A stretch of DNA of 32,344 nucleotides from an uncultured Pseudoclavibacter sp. (GTDB lineage Bacteria > Actinomycetota > Actinomycetes > Actinomycetales > Microbacteriaceae). The notes below the pieces were generated by a model. The model was not told the origin of the DNA, made no database searches, and saw nothing but the letters and a program-made list of their open reading frames with translations. Position 1 is the first letter of the stretch. Each line of letters starts with the position of its first letter. Both the position numbers and the translations under genes were made by a program. Of this stretch, positions 6,987 through 14,873 are shown piece by piece. The stretch spans positions 1-32,344 of the forward strand of contig CAMIMS010000021.1 in NCBI GenBank assembly GCA_946221025.1, in the 5' to 3' direction.

Positions 6987-7470
6987 ACTGACCGGTCCCC
7001 TTCAGTGCGTTGATGTCCTGCTCGATGCTGGCCTTGGTGCGCTCGGGCATGAGCGGCATGGCCTTCTTGATGCCCGGAAGAATGAAGCCGAGCACCAGGA
7101 TGAGGATGATCAGCAGCAGAACGCCGGCGACCACGAGTGCCGAGGCCCACGGCTGCAGAACCACGTTCAGGCCAAGCACGGCAGCGGTGATGAGCACCGC
7201 CCACAGCGTGATGGCGAGGAAGGCTGCGATAACGCCGGCGATGATGGCGGTCTTCAGCTTCGAGACCTTGCCGGACACCTCGCGCTTGCCCTGCTCGACC
7301 TCATCCTTGACGAGGCCCATGAACAGTGACGGCAGGCTCGAGACGAGCTCGCCCAGCGACTGCTCGCGCTTGGGGTTCTGAACGAAGTCTTCACCGTTGC
7401 CATAGGAGCCGGCGTTCGGGAAGTACCCGCGGTGCGGCTCGGTGCGCTCCGGTTCAACGATGTGCGACAT
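6979..7470 (-). CDS. Holin-X (actinobacterial phage-holin-family) membrane protein
   Basis: The 163-residue protein has a polar N-terminus, an SLGELVSSLPSLFMGLVKDE amphipathic segment (39-58), and two strongly hydrophobic helices (about 73-97 and 108-131). A charged C-terminal tail follows. This is the layout of the putative actinobacterial Holin-X family. Despite the name, chromosomal members are not part of prophages and are thought of as cell-envelope proteins; no phage genes are present here. A weak ribosome binding site (GAAAGG) precedes the ATG at 7470. It is the middle gene of the operon, 40 bp after the YtxH-like gene. Confidence 0.8.
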   Translation of the reverse strand: MSHIVEPERTEPHRGYFPNAGSYGNGEDFVQNPKREQSLGELVSSLPSLFMGLVKDEVEQGKREVSGKVSKLKTAIIAGVIAAFLAITLWAVLITAAVLGLNVVLQPWASALVVAGVLLLIILILVLGFILPGIKKAMPLMPERTKASIEQDINALKGTGQYE

Positions 7471-7510
7471 GAAATGCCTTTCTCAGTGAGCGAGTACCTC
7501 GCTCAAATAC

Positions 7511-7813
7511 TTAGTTGGCCGGGTTCGCGGCCGTTCCGGACGGGGCCTTCGCGCCGCGACCGAACGGGCTCTTGCCCTTGTTGCCACCAACGAGCTTCGA
7601 GGCCTGCTTCACGCCATCCTGCGCGACCTCGCCGATCTTCGGGGCGACCTGCTTGACCGTCTCGCCAGCGTCTTCGATGGCGTCCTGAACCTGGTCGCTG
7701 TACCAAACGTTCTTCGCGGCGGCCGAGATCTGCTCGTACCGCTCACGACCGGCGCGCGTGCCGAGCACGTATCCGGCGGCAAGGCCCAGACCAAAGACAA
7801 GCTTCTTCATCAT
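7511..7813 (-). CDS. YtxH-like small membrane-associated protein
   Basis: This 100-residue protein begins with MMKKLVFGLGLAAGYVLGTR, a glycine-rich membrane helix. AGRERYEQI and an amphipathic helical region with repeated Lys/Glu follow, then a Gly/Ser/Pro-rich tail. The GYVLGTRAGRERYEQI-type start is characteristic of YtxH-like proteins encoded next to Holin-X genes in actinobacteria. GAGGAG lies 8 nt before the ATG at 7813; a second ATG follows immediately. It is the first gene of the three-gene operon. Related general-stress proteins exist in firmicutes, but a stress role here is only inferred. Confidence 0.75.
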   Translation of the reverse strand: MMKKLVFGLGLAAGYVLGTRAGRERYEQISAAAKNVWYSDQVQDAIEDAGETVKQVAPKIGEVAQDGVKQASKLVGGNKGKSPFGRGAKAPSGTAANPAN

Positions 7814-8079
7814 GGTGAGTTCTCCTCGTGTATGTCCGGCCGGGGAAGGCGGCCGATGTGTTCACCGGCCGACGACGCGGCCGCTCCCCCAAGTTTCTCA
7901 GGATTTACCTGATGGATGCATGCGAGATGAGCCCGCCGCAACGCGGATACGGTCGCCCTGGCTCGGCTGAGAGCGAATTGTTACCGAACCCGCCAAACAG
8001 TCGGTGAACGAGGAACGCGAAAGCCGGCTATTGCGTGCGGGAGACCGCATCCTCGCGCGAACGTGGCGCGCCGGGTCAG

Positions 8080-10092
8080 CTACCAGATTTGAACGCGCTC
8101 ATCGGGGGCGAGCCACAGCTCATCCCCTTCGGTCACATCGAACGCCTCGTAGAACGGCTCGATGTTTCGCACGATCTGGTTGCACCGGAATTCGCTCGGC
8201 GCGTGCGGGTCGATCGTGATGAGCAGCTCCGCATACTCGGGGCGCGAAACCTGCCGCCACGACCTGGCCCACGCGAAGAAGAATCGCTGCGCGCCGGTGA
8301 GGCCGTCGATGACCGGGGCTTCTTTTCCGCCGAGACTCTTCTGGTACGCCTTCCAGGCGATGCCGAGCCCACCGAGGTCGCCGATGTTCTCCCCGATCGT
8401 GAGTTCGCCGTTCACATGCTTGGTGAGACCCTCGGGCACGAGCGCGTCGTACTGGCCGATGAGCGCCTTCGTGCGCTCGGTGAACGCCTCCCGGTCGGCA
8501 TCGGTCCACCAGTTCTCGAGGCGGCCATCGCCGTCGTACTTCGAGCCCTGATCGTCAAACCCGTGGCCGATTTCGTGGCCGATGACCGCGCCGATCGCGC
8601 CGTAGTTGGCGGCGTCGTCGGCATCTTCGTCGAAGAACGGCGGCTGCAGGATGGCGGCCGGGAAGACAATCTCGTTCTCGCCGGGCGAGTAGTACGCGTT
8701 GACGGTTTGCGGGGTCATGAGCCACTCGTCGCGGCGAACCGGGCCACCGAGCTTCGCGAACTCGAACTGCGCATCCGTCACGGCGCTTCGGCGAACATTG
8801 CCCACGAGGTCGTCGGCGTCGATCTCAAGGGCCGAGTAGTCGCGCCAGCGGTCGGGGTGGCCGACCTTCGTGACGAACTTGCTGAGCTTCTCGAGTGCCC
8901 GCCCGCGGGTTTCATCCGTCATCCAGGGCAGCTTCGAGATCGAGTCGCGGTAGGCCGCCATGAGATTCTCGACGAGCGTTTCCATGCGCGCCTTCGCCGT
9001 TGGCGAGAAGTGCTGCAGCACGTACTCGCGGCCGATCGCCTCGCCGAGCACGCCCTCGACAAAGCCGACCGCGCGCTTCCAGCGCTCACGCTCCTTCGGG
9101 GTTCCCTGCAGGGTGCGACCGTAGAAGTCGAAGTTCGCGGATGAGAATTCGGGCGTGAGGTAGGCCGCCCGCGAGCGCACCGTGTGCCAGACGAGCCAAT
9201 CGCGCCAGGCATCAAGGCGCGCCGGGGTCAGAAGCGTGCCGACGTGCTCGATGAAGCTCGGCTCACGAATGACGACCTCATCGAACGCGCCCTCGGGCGC
9301 ACCGAGCCCATCGCGCCACAGGTCGAGGTTCGCCTCACCCATGGCCGAGCGCACCTGGGCCCAGGTGCGGGGATTATAGGTCTTCTCGGCTTCGCGGGTG
9401 GCGACGTTGTCCCAGTGCCCGCGCGCGATTTCGGTCTCAAGGTCGAAGACGCGATCGGCGCGCTCGGCTGCGGCCGGGATCTCGGCCAGTTCGAGCATGC
9501 GCTGGATGTGGTTGCGGTACTTCTCGCGCAGCTCCGCGTGCTGCTCCTCGCGGTAATAGCTCTCATCGGGTAGGCCAAGGCCCGCCTGCTCGATGTACAG
9601 CGCGTACTGGCCGGGGTTGCCGAGGTCGGGGTACACGTAGGCGCCGAGAAAGCCACCGACTCCGTCGCGTTCGAGAATGCCGAGCACGCTCAGGAACTCA
9701 TCGATGCTCTGCACCTCGAGCGCGCGCTCGATCTCATCCCGAATCGGCTCGATGCCGAGCTCCTCCAGGCGCTCGACGTTCATGAATGAGGCGTACGCGT
9801 CGCCGAGCTTTCGCCCCTCGGTGCCCTCGGGCGCATCCTGCTGGGCCTCGAGAATGGCGCGAACCGCATCCCGCGCCTCATCGCGCAGCATGAGGAAGGT
9901 GCCGTAGGCGGGCAGGTCGTCGGGAATCGTGGCGGATTCGAGCCAGGTTCCGTTCACGTGCCGAAAGAGATCGTCTTGCGGCCGGATGCGCTCGGAGAAC
10001 TCCGACGGGTCAACGCCCGCGGTGCGAACGACAGGCGCGGTGGCGCCCGGATCGGTGTCGGTGACGGACGGATCGCGAACATCGGAAGTCAT
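8080..10092 (-). CDS. pepO: M13 family zinc metallopeptidase (neprilysin/PepO-like)
   Basis: This 670-residue M13 endopeptidase would cleave oligopeptides. The zinc site HEIGH is at 506-510 and the third ligand lies in GENIGDLGG (E568). The substrate-binding NAYYSPGENEIVFPAAILQ-type segment lies at 465-483, and the family's C-terminal RCNQIVRN...W ending is present. The N-terminal M13 domain spans roughly 20-400. There is no signal peptide or membrane anchor, so the enzyme should be cytoplasmic, unlike membrane-bound animal relatives. The ATG at 10092 was chosen because it lies 7 nt after the -10 box of a PafBC-type promoter. A frame start at 10122 falls inside that motif. It is divergent from the MATE exporter gene across 122 bp. 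Damage-linked control of this peptidase is unexpected. Confidence 0.9.
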   Translation of the reverse strand: MTSDVRDPSVTDTDPGATAPVVRTAGVDPSEFSERIRPQDDLFRHVNGTWLESATIPDDLPAYGTFLMLRDEARDAVRAILEAQQDAPEGTEGRKLGDAYASFMNVERLEELGIEPIRDEIERALEVQSIDEFLSVLGILERDGVGGFLGAYVYPDLGNPGQYALYIEQAGLGLPDESYYREEQHAELREKYRNHIQRMLELAEIPAAAERADRVFDLETEIARGHWDNVATREAEKTYNPRTWAQVRSAMGEANLDLWRDGLGAPEGAFDEVVIREPSFIEHVGTLLTPARLDAWRDWLVWHTVRSRAAYLTPEFSSANFDFYGRTLQGTPKERERWKRAVGFVEGVLGEAIGREYVLQHFSPTAKARMETLVENLMAAYRDSISKLPWMTDETRGRALEKLSKFVTKVGHPDRWRDYSALEIDADDLVGNVRRSAVTDAQFEFAKLGGPVRRDEWLMTPQTVNAYYSPGENEIVFPAAILQPPFFDEDADDAANYGAIGAVIGHEIGHGFDDQGSKYDGDGRLENWWTDADREAFTERTKALIGQYDALVPEGLTKHVNGELTIGENIGDLGGLGIAWKAYQKSLGGKEAPVIDGLTGAQRFFFAWARSWRQVSRPEYAELLITIDPHAPSEFRCNQIVRNIEPFYEAFDVTEGDELWLAPDERVQIW

Positions 10093-10099
10093 AGCGCGG

Positions 10100-10121
10100 A
10101 GCCTACGGGCGACCACCGACA
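10100..10121 (-). promoter_or_regulatory. PafBC-type (RecA-NDp) DNA-damage promoter of the M13 peptidase gene
   Basis: On the minus strand it is TGTCGGTG, then 8 nt, then TAGGCT, then 7 nt, then ATG. Geometry is identical to the glycosylase promoter at 3483-3504, and both have A before TGTCGGTG. Confidence 0.8.
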
Positions 10122-10202
10122 TTTCGAGGGAGCCGCAGCGCGCCAGGATTCAATTCACGCGCAGTTGGTCGCCTGCGAGCCCCTCACCCGACCTCCCGGT
10201 GG

Positions 10203-10208
10203 CACACT
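10203..10208 (+). promoter_or_regulatory. Possible -10 box of the MATE gene
   Basis: CACACT lies 6 nt before the GTG start at 10215. It departs from TAnnnT at the first base, so support is modest. Confidence 0.3.
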
Positions 10209-10214
10209 TTCGGG

Positions 10215-11555
10215 GTGTCCGAACGCGCCGCCGCACCACCGGGGTTGAACAGCCGCATTCTGCGGCTAGCGATTCCCGCATTCGGCGCGCTCGTCGCCGA
10301 ACCGCTGTTCTTGCTCGCCGACACCGCGATGATTGGCCACCTCGGTGCGGTGCCGCTTGCCGGGCTCGGAGTCGCATCGACCATCCTGCAGACCGTCGTG
10401 AGCCTGTGCGTCTTCCTCGCCTACACCTCGACCCCCCGCGTCGCCAGGCGCCTCGGGGCCGGGGATGAGCCGGGGGCGGTTCGGGCGGGCATCGAAGCGA
10501 TGTGGCTTGGCATCGGCCTCGGTGCGGTGCTCGGTGTGCTCGGGCTGATGAGCGCCCGGGCCCTCCCCGCGCTCATCACGACCGACGAAGCCGTGCAGGC
10601 ACCGGCGGGCGACTACCTCTTCATTAGTTCCTTCGGCCTGCCGGCAATGCTGCTCGTGATCGCAGCGACCGGGCTCTTGCGCGGCCTGCAGGACACGCGC
10701 ACGCCGCTCATCGTCTCGATCGGCGGATTCGCGGCGAATATCGCCCTCAACGCCGTGTTCATTTACGGGCTCGGGATGGGGGTCGCGGGCTCGGCCCTCG
10801 GCACGGTCGTCGCGCAGTGGGGCATGGCGCTCGTGTACGTCGCGATCGCTTGGCGCGCCGGTAGCCGCACGGGTGCCTCACTGCATCCGGGCATTGGCGG
10901 GGTGCGACGGGCAATCGTCGACTCGTCGTACATGCTGCTTCGCACACTGGAGCTTCGCGCGGTGTTCGTGGCCCTCACCGTGGTGGCTGGGCTCGCGGGC
11001 GTGCACGAACTCGCGGCGCTGCAGATTCTCATCACCGCATTCTCGCTCTACGCCTTCGCGCTGGACGCGATCGCGATCGCGGCGCAGGCGATCGTCGGTA
11101 ATGAGCTCGGGGCGGGTCGGGCGCAGGAGCTGCACGCGCTCACGAGGCGCATGGTGCTCTGGGGCGTGGGCAGCGGCGTCGTATTCGGCGCGCTCGGACT
11201 CGTGCTCGCCACATCAATCGGGGCGCTGTTCACCTCGGATGCGGCGGTGCTCGCAATGCTGCCGATCGGGTTCGCGATGATGGCCGCATCCGCCCCGCTT
11301 GCCGGATGGGTGTTCGTGCTCGACGGTGTGCTCATCGGAGCGGGCGACCTTCGCTACCTCGCGCTTGCCGGCCTCATCCCGGCCGCGCTCTCAATCGCCG
11401 CGGCCGTTGCCGTCGGCGCGACCGCGCTCAGTGGCGTGCCGTTCATCGCGGCGCTGTGGTCGGTGTTCATCGTGCCGTTCCTCGGCGGGCGAGCCGCGAT
11501 CCTCTCCGTGCGCGCCCGCGGCGAGAAGTGGATGCGCACGGGCACCGCCGCCTGA
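10215..11555 (+). CDS. MATE family efflux transporter (DinF-like)
   Basis: The 446-residue, strongly hydrophobic protein has about twelve predicted membrane helices. It has two-lobed MATE architecture: the first half starts ILRLAIPAFGALVAEPLFLLADTAMIGHLG, in pieces typical of DinF members, and GATG-like LLRGLQDTRTPL follows near 155-166. The second half opens with MLLRTLELRAVF and ends with a repeat-like GVLIGAGDLRYL (about 367-378). MATE proteins export drugs or toxic metabolites by Na+ or H+ antiport. In E. coli dinF is damage-inducible. Here no PafBC motif faces this gene, though one lies in the same intergenic region pointing the other way. The start is GTG at 10215. Confidence 0.85.
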   Translation: MSERAAAPPGLNSRILRLAIPAFGALVAEPLFLLADTAMIGHLGAVPLAGLGVASTILQTVVSLCVFLAYTSTPRVARRLGAGDEPGAVRAGIEAMWLGIGLGAVLGVLGLMSARALPALITTDEAVQAPAGDYLFISSFGLPAMLLVIAATGLLRGLQDTRTPLIVSIGGFAANIALNAVFIYGLGMGVAGSALGTVVAQWGMALVYVAIAWRAGSRTGASLHPGIGGVRRAIVDSSYMLLRTLELRAVFVALTVVAGLAGVHELAALQILITAFSLYAFALDAIAIAAQAIVGNELGAGRAQELHALTRRMVLWGVGSGVVFGALGLVLATSIGALFTSDAAVLAMLPIGFAMMAASAPLAGWVFVLDGVLIGAGDLRYLALAGLIPAALSIAAAVAVGATALSGVPFIAALWSVFIVPFLGGRAAILSVRARGEKWMRTGTAA

Positions 11556-11596
11556 ACCGCCAGCGCTCGCAACCGCATCCGCCGCCTTCGACTCGC

Positions 11597-11602
11597 TAGC
11601 CT
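11597..11602 (+). promoter_or_regulatory. -10 box of leaderless nucS
   Basis: TAGCCT stands 7 nt before the ATG at 11610. Confidence 0.55.
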
Positions 11603-11609
11603 CGACGCC

Positions 11610-12305
11610 ATGCGTTTGGTCATTGCCCGCTGCAGCGTCGACTATGCCGGTCGACTCTCGGCACACCTGCCGGAGGCGACGCGGCTGATCATGCTGAAAG
11701 CCGACGGTTCGGTGCTCATCCACTCAGATGGGGGCAGCTACAAACCGCTCAACTGGATGAGCGCACCCTGCCGGGTCGAGATCGCGCCGGCCGACGAGGA
11801 AGAGCGCGCCGCCGGTATCGATTCGGTGTGGCGGGTGACGCAAACGAAAACCCAGGATGTGCTCGTCATCCGCATTTTCGAGGTGCTGCACGACTCGAGC
11901 CACGAACTCGGCATTGACCCGGGCCTGACGAAGGATGGGGTCGAAGCGCACCTGCAGAAACTCCTCGCCGAGCAGATCGATGTGCTCGGCGAGGGCCACA
12001 CGCTCGTTCGCCGCGAATACATGACGCCGATCGGCCCGGTGGATTTGCTCGTGCGCGATGCGAGCGGTCGGGCGATCGCCATCGAGGTGAAACGACGGGG
12101 CGAGATCGATGGCGTGGAGCAGCTGACCCGCTACCTGGAGCTCATGAACCGCGACCCGCTCCTCTCCCCCGTCACCGGCATTTTCGCCGCGCAGGAGATC
12201 AAGCCGCAGGCGCGCACCCTCGCCGAAGATCGCGGCATCCGCTGCGTTGTGCTCGACTACGACGAGATGCGCGGGATGGATAGCGGTCACGCGCGACTGT
12301 TCTAA
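11610..12305 (+). CDS. nucS: Mismatch endonuclease NucS (EndoMS)
   Basis: NucS cuts mismatched DNA and provides the non-canonical mismatch repair of actinobacteria that lack MutS-MutL. The 231-residue protein starts MRLVIARCSVDYAGRLSAHL and has an N-terminal binding domain (about 1-115). The RecB-like nuclease core follows, with D151 in GPVDLLVRD, E165 and K167 in AIEVKRRGE, then DGVEQLTRYLE. The C-terminus ends RLF after a flexible stretch, where family members carry a sliding-clamp contact. Length is normal for the family. The ATG at 11610 is supported by the -10 box at 11597. It lies 54 bp after the MATE gene and 22 bp before the phosphatase gene, each with its own apparent promoter. Confidence 0.95.
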   Translation: MRLVIARCSVDYAGRLSAHLPEATRLIMLKADGSVLIHSDGGSYKPLNWMSAPCRVEIAPADEEERAAGIDSVWRVTQTKTQDVLVIRIFEVLHDSSHELGIDPGLTKDGVEAHLQKLLAEQIDVLGEGHTLVRREYMTPIGPVDLLVRDASGRAIAIEVKRRGEIDGVEQLTRYLELMNRDPLLSPVTGIFAAQEIKPQARTLAEDRGIRCVVLDYDEMRGMDSGHARLF

Positions 12306-12314
12306 GCGGCTGGA

Positions 12315-12320
12315 TAGCAT
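12315..12320 (+). promoter_or_regulatory. -10 box of leaderless HAD phosphatase gene
   Basis: TAGCAT stands 7 nt before the ATG at 12328. Confidence 0.55.
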
Positions 12321-12327
12321 CGCCGGC

Positions 12328-13227
12328 ATGACTGACGCTCGCAACGCCCCCGCCGAACCGATCGAACCGGTAGGAGCGACCGCATCCGCACCGACGGAAT
12401 CGAGCGCCGCAGTTCACGCATCCGCCGCATCGCATCCCCCGATCGACGAGACGCCGCAGGAAGAGCGCGCCCCCGAAGACTCGAGTGCCGCTCACGTGCG
12501 GCCCCAGCCCGAGCCGACCCCGACTGCGACGCCGGTCGACTACGCGCTCGGCACGGGTGTGGCGCCCTTCACCACCATCCTCTGGGACCTCGACGGCACC
12601 ATCGCCGACTCGGCGCCCGGCATCACGCACGCGATCGCGAAGATGCTGGAAACGTTCGGACTGCCCGTGCCCTCAGACAGCGAGCTGCTCAGCTACGTCG
12701 GCCCGCCGATTCTCGATTCGTTCAAGCGCAATGGGCTCGACGACGCCCGCGAACTCGAGATGGCGATGAACACCTACCGCGAGATCTACGAAGCCGAGGG
12801 CGAACTCGATTCGGTGCCGTTCGAAGGCGTGCTCGATCTCATCACGGATGCGCACGCGGCCGGCATCACCCAGTCGACGGCGACGAGCAAGCCCGAACCG
12901 TCGGCCGAACGCATCCTCACCGATTTCGGGGTGATTGATTCGCTCGAGTTCGTGACCGGCGCGACCCTTGACGAGTCACGCAGTAAGAAGGCGGATGTGG
13001 TGGAGGAGGCGCTTCGCCGCCTTCGCGGCATCGACGCTGACCTCACGAACGTCATCATGATCGGCGATCGCTTCTACGACGTGACCGGCTCCGCCGAGCA
13101 CGGCATTCCCTCGTACTACGTCACCTGGGGCTACGGAACGATCGGCGAGGAGCAGGGCTCGAGCGCGGTCGTGAGCACCGCCGATGAGCTGCGGGCGCTG
13201 CTCGGCATTCCGCGGCGCGACGCGTAG
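12328..13227 (+). CDS. HAD-superfamily phosphatase (phosphoglycolate phosphatase-like)
   Basis: The 299-residue protein joins a HAD hydrolase domain (about 80-295) to an unusual N-terminal extension of about 75 residues rich in Ala, Pro, Glu and Thr, probably disordered. Motif I is WDLDGTIADS (nucleophile Asp in DLDGT), with a Gph/PpaX-like cap following (PPILDSFKRNGL). Motif II is the Thr in STATSKPEP, where the Lys of SKPEP supplies motif III. Motif IV is MIGDRFYDV. Candidate substrates are phosphoglycolate or other small phosphate esters. The ATG at 12328 is supported by the -10 box at 12315, so the extension is probably made. It follows nucS by 22 bp. Confidence 0.85.
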   Translation: MTDARNAPAEPIEPVGATASAPTESSAAVHASAASHPPIDETPQEERAPEDSSAAHVRPQPEPTPTATPVDYALGTGVAPFTTILWDLDGTIADSAPGITHAIAKMLETFGLPVPSDSELLSYVGPPILDSFKRNGLDDARELEMAMNTYREIYEAEGELDSVPFEGVLDLITDAHAAGITQSTATSKPEPSAERILTDFGVIDSLEFVTGATLDESRSKKADVVEEALRRLRGIDADLTNVIMIGDRFYDVTGSAEHGIPSYYVTWGYGTIGEEQGSSAVVSTADELRALLGIPRRDA

Positions 13228-13262
13228 CCGCCGACCGGCGACGCCCCGGGCGCAGCTCGAGC

Positions 13263-13454
13263 TCAGCGGCGCAACCTGAGCGCTGCGACGACCGCTGAGA
13301 CCACGACCCCCGCAACAGCCGTCACGATGGCTGTGACAAGCCCCGTTCGCTTCGGCCGTTTCGACGATGCCTCTCCGCGATCCCGCACCCCGCTCGGGAT
13401 GCGGTTCGTGCCGTGCGGTCGGGATGCGGGCTGATCGAATTTCTGCCAGGTCAC
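13263..13454 (-). CDS. Small single-pass membrane protein
   Basis: This 63-residue protein has a polar, positively charged first half (WQKFDQPASRPHGTN and on to KRPKRTG). One hydrophobic helix follows (about 39-60, GLVTAIVTAVAGVVVSAVV), then an RLRR tail. GGAGG lies 7 nt before the GTG start at 13454, one of the better ribosome binding sites in the window, which argues that it is real. It starts 34 bp after the serA stop on the same strand and is probably cotranscribed with serA. Function unknown. Confidence 0.65.
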   Translation of the reverse strand: MTWQKFDQPASRPHGTNRIPSGVRDRGEASSKRPKRTGLVTAIVTAVAGVVVSAVVAALRLRR

Positions 13455-13488
13455 GGGGCTGCCTCCGTCGATCGGGATTCAGGTCGCG

Positions 13489-14772
13489 CTACGCGTCGCT
13501 GTATGAGCCGCCCGAGCGCGCGATCTCGTCGGCGAGCGCTTCGGCGGTCCTCGCCGCGGCGGCCGCATCCGGCCCACCGGACACCGTCGCGAGCCGCATC
13601 GTCTCGGGAAGGGCGAGCACCGCGTCGATGACCTCTCGCGGGCAGGCCCCGGCCACATCCGCCACCGCATAACCGAGGTCGCCGCGGGTGGCCAGCTGCT
13701 GCCGCTCGATGTTCACGCCGTGCTCGCTGAGAATGCCCGTGACCCGCGCGATGACGCCCGGCACGTTCTTGTGAATGTGCAGCAGGCGCGTCCCCGCCAC
13801 ATCGGGCTCGAGCTGCACTGTCGGGAGGTTCACCGAGAGCGTGGTGGAACCCGTCTCGACGTAGCTGATGAGCTTGCCCGACACGAACCGGCCAATGTCT
13901 TCCTGCGCCTCGAGGGTGGAGCCGCCAATGTGCGGGGTGAGGATGACGTTCGGCATGTTCTGCAGGGGCGATGTGAACGGGTCGCCCGCCTTTTTCGGCT
14001 CGGTCGGGAACACATCCACCGCAGCGCCCGCGACCTTTCCGGATGCGAGGTTCTCGTGCAGGGCGTCGAGGTCAACCAGGTGCCCGCGGGCGAGGTTCAG
14101 GAGGATCGCCCGGTCGCGCATCTGCGCGAACTGCTCGGCACCGAACATGCCGGTGTTCGAGGCGCGGCCGTCAACGTGCAGGGTCACCGTCTCCACGGTC
14201 GCGAGCAGCTCTTCGAGGCTGTCGCACCGCTGGGCGTTGCCGAGTGCCAGCTTGTCTTCGCGGTCGTAGAAGTACACGCGCATCCCGAGCTGCTCGGCGA
14301 GTACCGACAGCTGGGAGCCGATGTTCCCGTATCCGACGATGCCGAGGGTGCGGCCGCGCACCTCGTGCGAGTGCTTCGCCGACTTGTCCCACACGCCCGC
14401 GTGCATCGCGGCATTGCGGTCGGGCAGGCGCCTGGCGAGCGCGATGATGCATCCGATCGCCATCTCAACGACAGAGCGGGTGTTCGAGTACGGGGCGTTG
14501 AAGCAGGCAACGGCATGGTCGCTCGCCGCATCCAGGTCGATCTGGTTGGTGCCAATGCAGAATGCGCCGATGGCCATGAGCTCGGGGCGGGCCTGAAACA
14601 CCTCGCGACCCACCTGCGTCTTCGAGCGGATGCCGAGCAGGGATACGCCATCGAGCGCTTCGATGAGCTCTGCCGTGTCGAGCGCGCCGGGCCGGGTCTC
14701 CACCTCGATGCCGCGCGATTCGAGCGCGGCGACCGCGTCTTGGTGAATGTTCTCGAGCAGAAGCGCCTTCAT
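13489..14772 (-). CDS. serA: D-3-phosphoglycerate dehydrogenase
   Basis: SerA oxidises 3-phosphoglycerate with NAD+, the first step of serine synthesis. The 427-residue protein has the NAD-binding VGYGNIGSQ at 146-154, catalytic R229 (NLARGHLVD), E258 (DVFPTEP) and H281 (LTPHIGG). A C-terminal ACT domain (about 329-395, HKNVPGVIARVTGILSEHG) would bind serine for feedback inhibition. It is the shorter E. coli-like form rather than the ~528-residue mycobacterial form with an extra intervening domain. An Ala-rich tail of about 30 residues follows the ACT domain. The ATG at 14772 fits a -10 box 7 nt upstream. The frame is open further upstream, but that stretch lacks SerA homology. Confidence 0.92.
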   Translation of the reverse strand: MKALLLENIHQDAVAALESRGIEVETRPGALDTAELIEALDGVSLLGIRSKTQVGREVFQARPELMAIGAFCIGTNQIDLDAASDHAVACFNAPYSNTRSVVEMAIGCIIALARRLPDRNAAMHAGVWDKSAKHSHEVRGRTLGIVGYGNIGSQLSVLAEQLGMRVYFYDREDKLALGNAQRCDSLEELLATVETVTLHVDGRASNTGMFGAEQFAQMRDRAILLNLARGHLVDLDALHENLASGKVAGAAVDVFPTEPKKAGDPFTSPLQNMPNVILTPHIGGSTLEAQEDIGRFVSGKLISYVETGSTTLSVNLPTVQLEPDVAGTRLLHIHKNVPGVIARVTGILSEHGVNIERQQLATRGDLGYAVADVAGACPREVIDAVLALPETMRLATVSGGPDAAAAARTAEALADEIARSGGSYSDA

Positions 14773-14779
14773 GCGCAAA

Positions 14780-14785
14780 AGGGTA
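14780..14785 (-). promoter_or_regulatory. -10 box of leaderless serA
   Basis: On the minus strand it is TACCCT, 7 nt before the ATG at 14772. Confidence 0.55.
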
Positions 14786-14834
14786 TCCGCCGTGCCGGGG
14801 CGAGGGCTTCGGCGCGGCACTGAGCGCACGAACC

Positions 14835-14864
14835 GAAAGTGCCCCGACGGTACGGGGCGCTTTC
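14835..14864 (-). terminator. Stem-loop after the M23 peptidase gene
   Basis: Twelve-base arms (GAAAGCGCCCCG on the minus strand) pair across a 6-base loop with one mismatch or wobble position. It lies 9 bp after the stop codon at 14874 and before serA. The following T-run is short, so termination may be partial. Confidence 0.6.
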
Positions 14865-14873
14865 TAGATGGGG

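Noticed and set aside
6528..7813. Prophage remnant suggested by the holin-family protein
   Set aside because: Its neighbours are DUF3618 and YtxH-like genes, the usual chromosomal actinobacterial arrangement, and no other phage genes are seen.
8035..9144. Long plus-strand open frame opposite the M13 peptidase
   Set aside because: The minus strand carries an intact M13 zinc site over the same region, so this is a mirror frame.
13720..14823. Long plus-strand open frame opposite serA
   Set aside because: The minus strand has all SerA catalytic residues; the plus frame has no recognisable domain.
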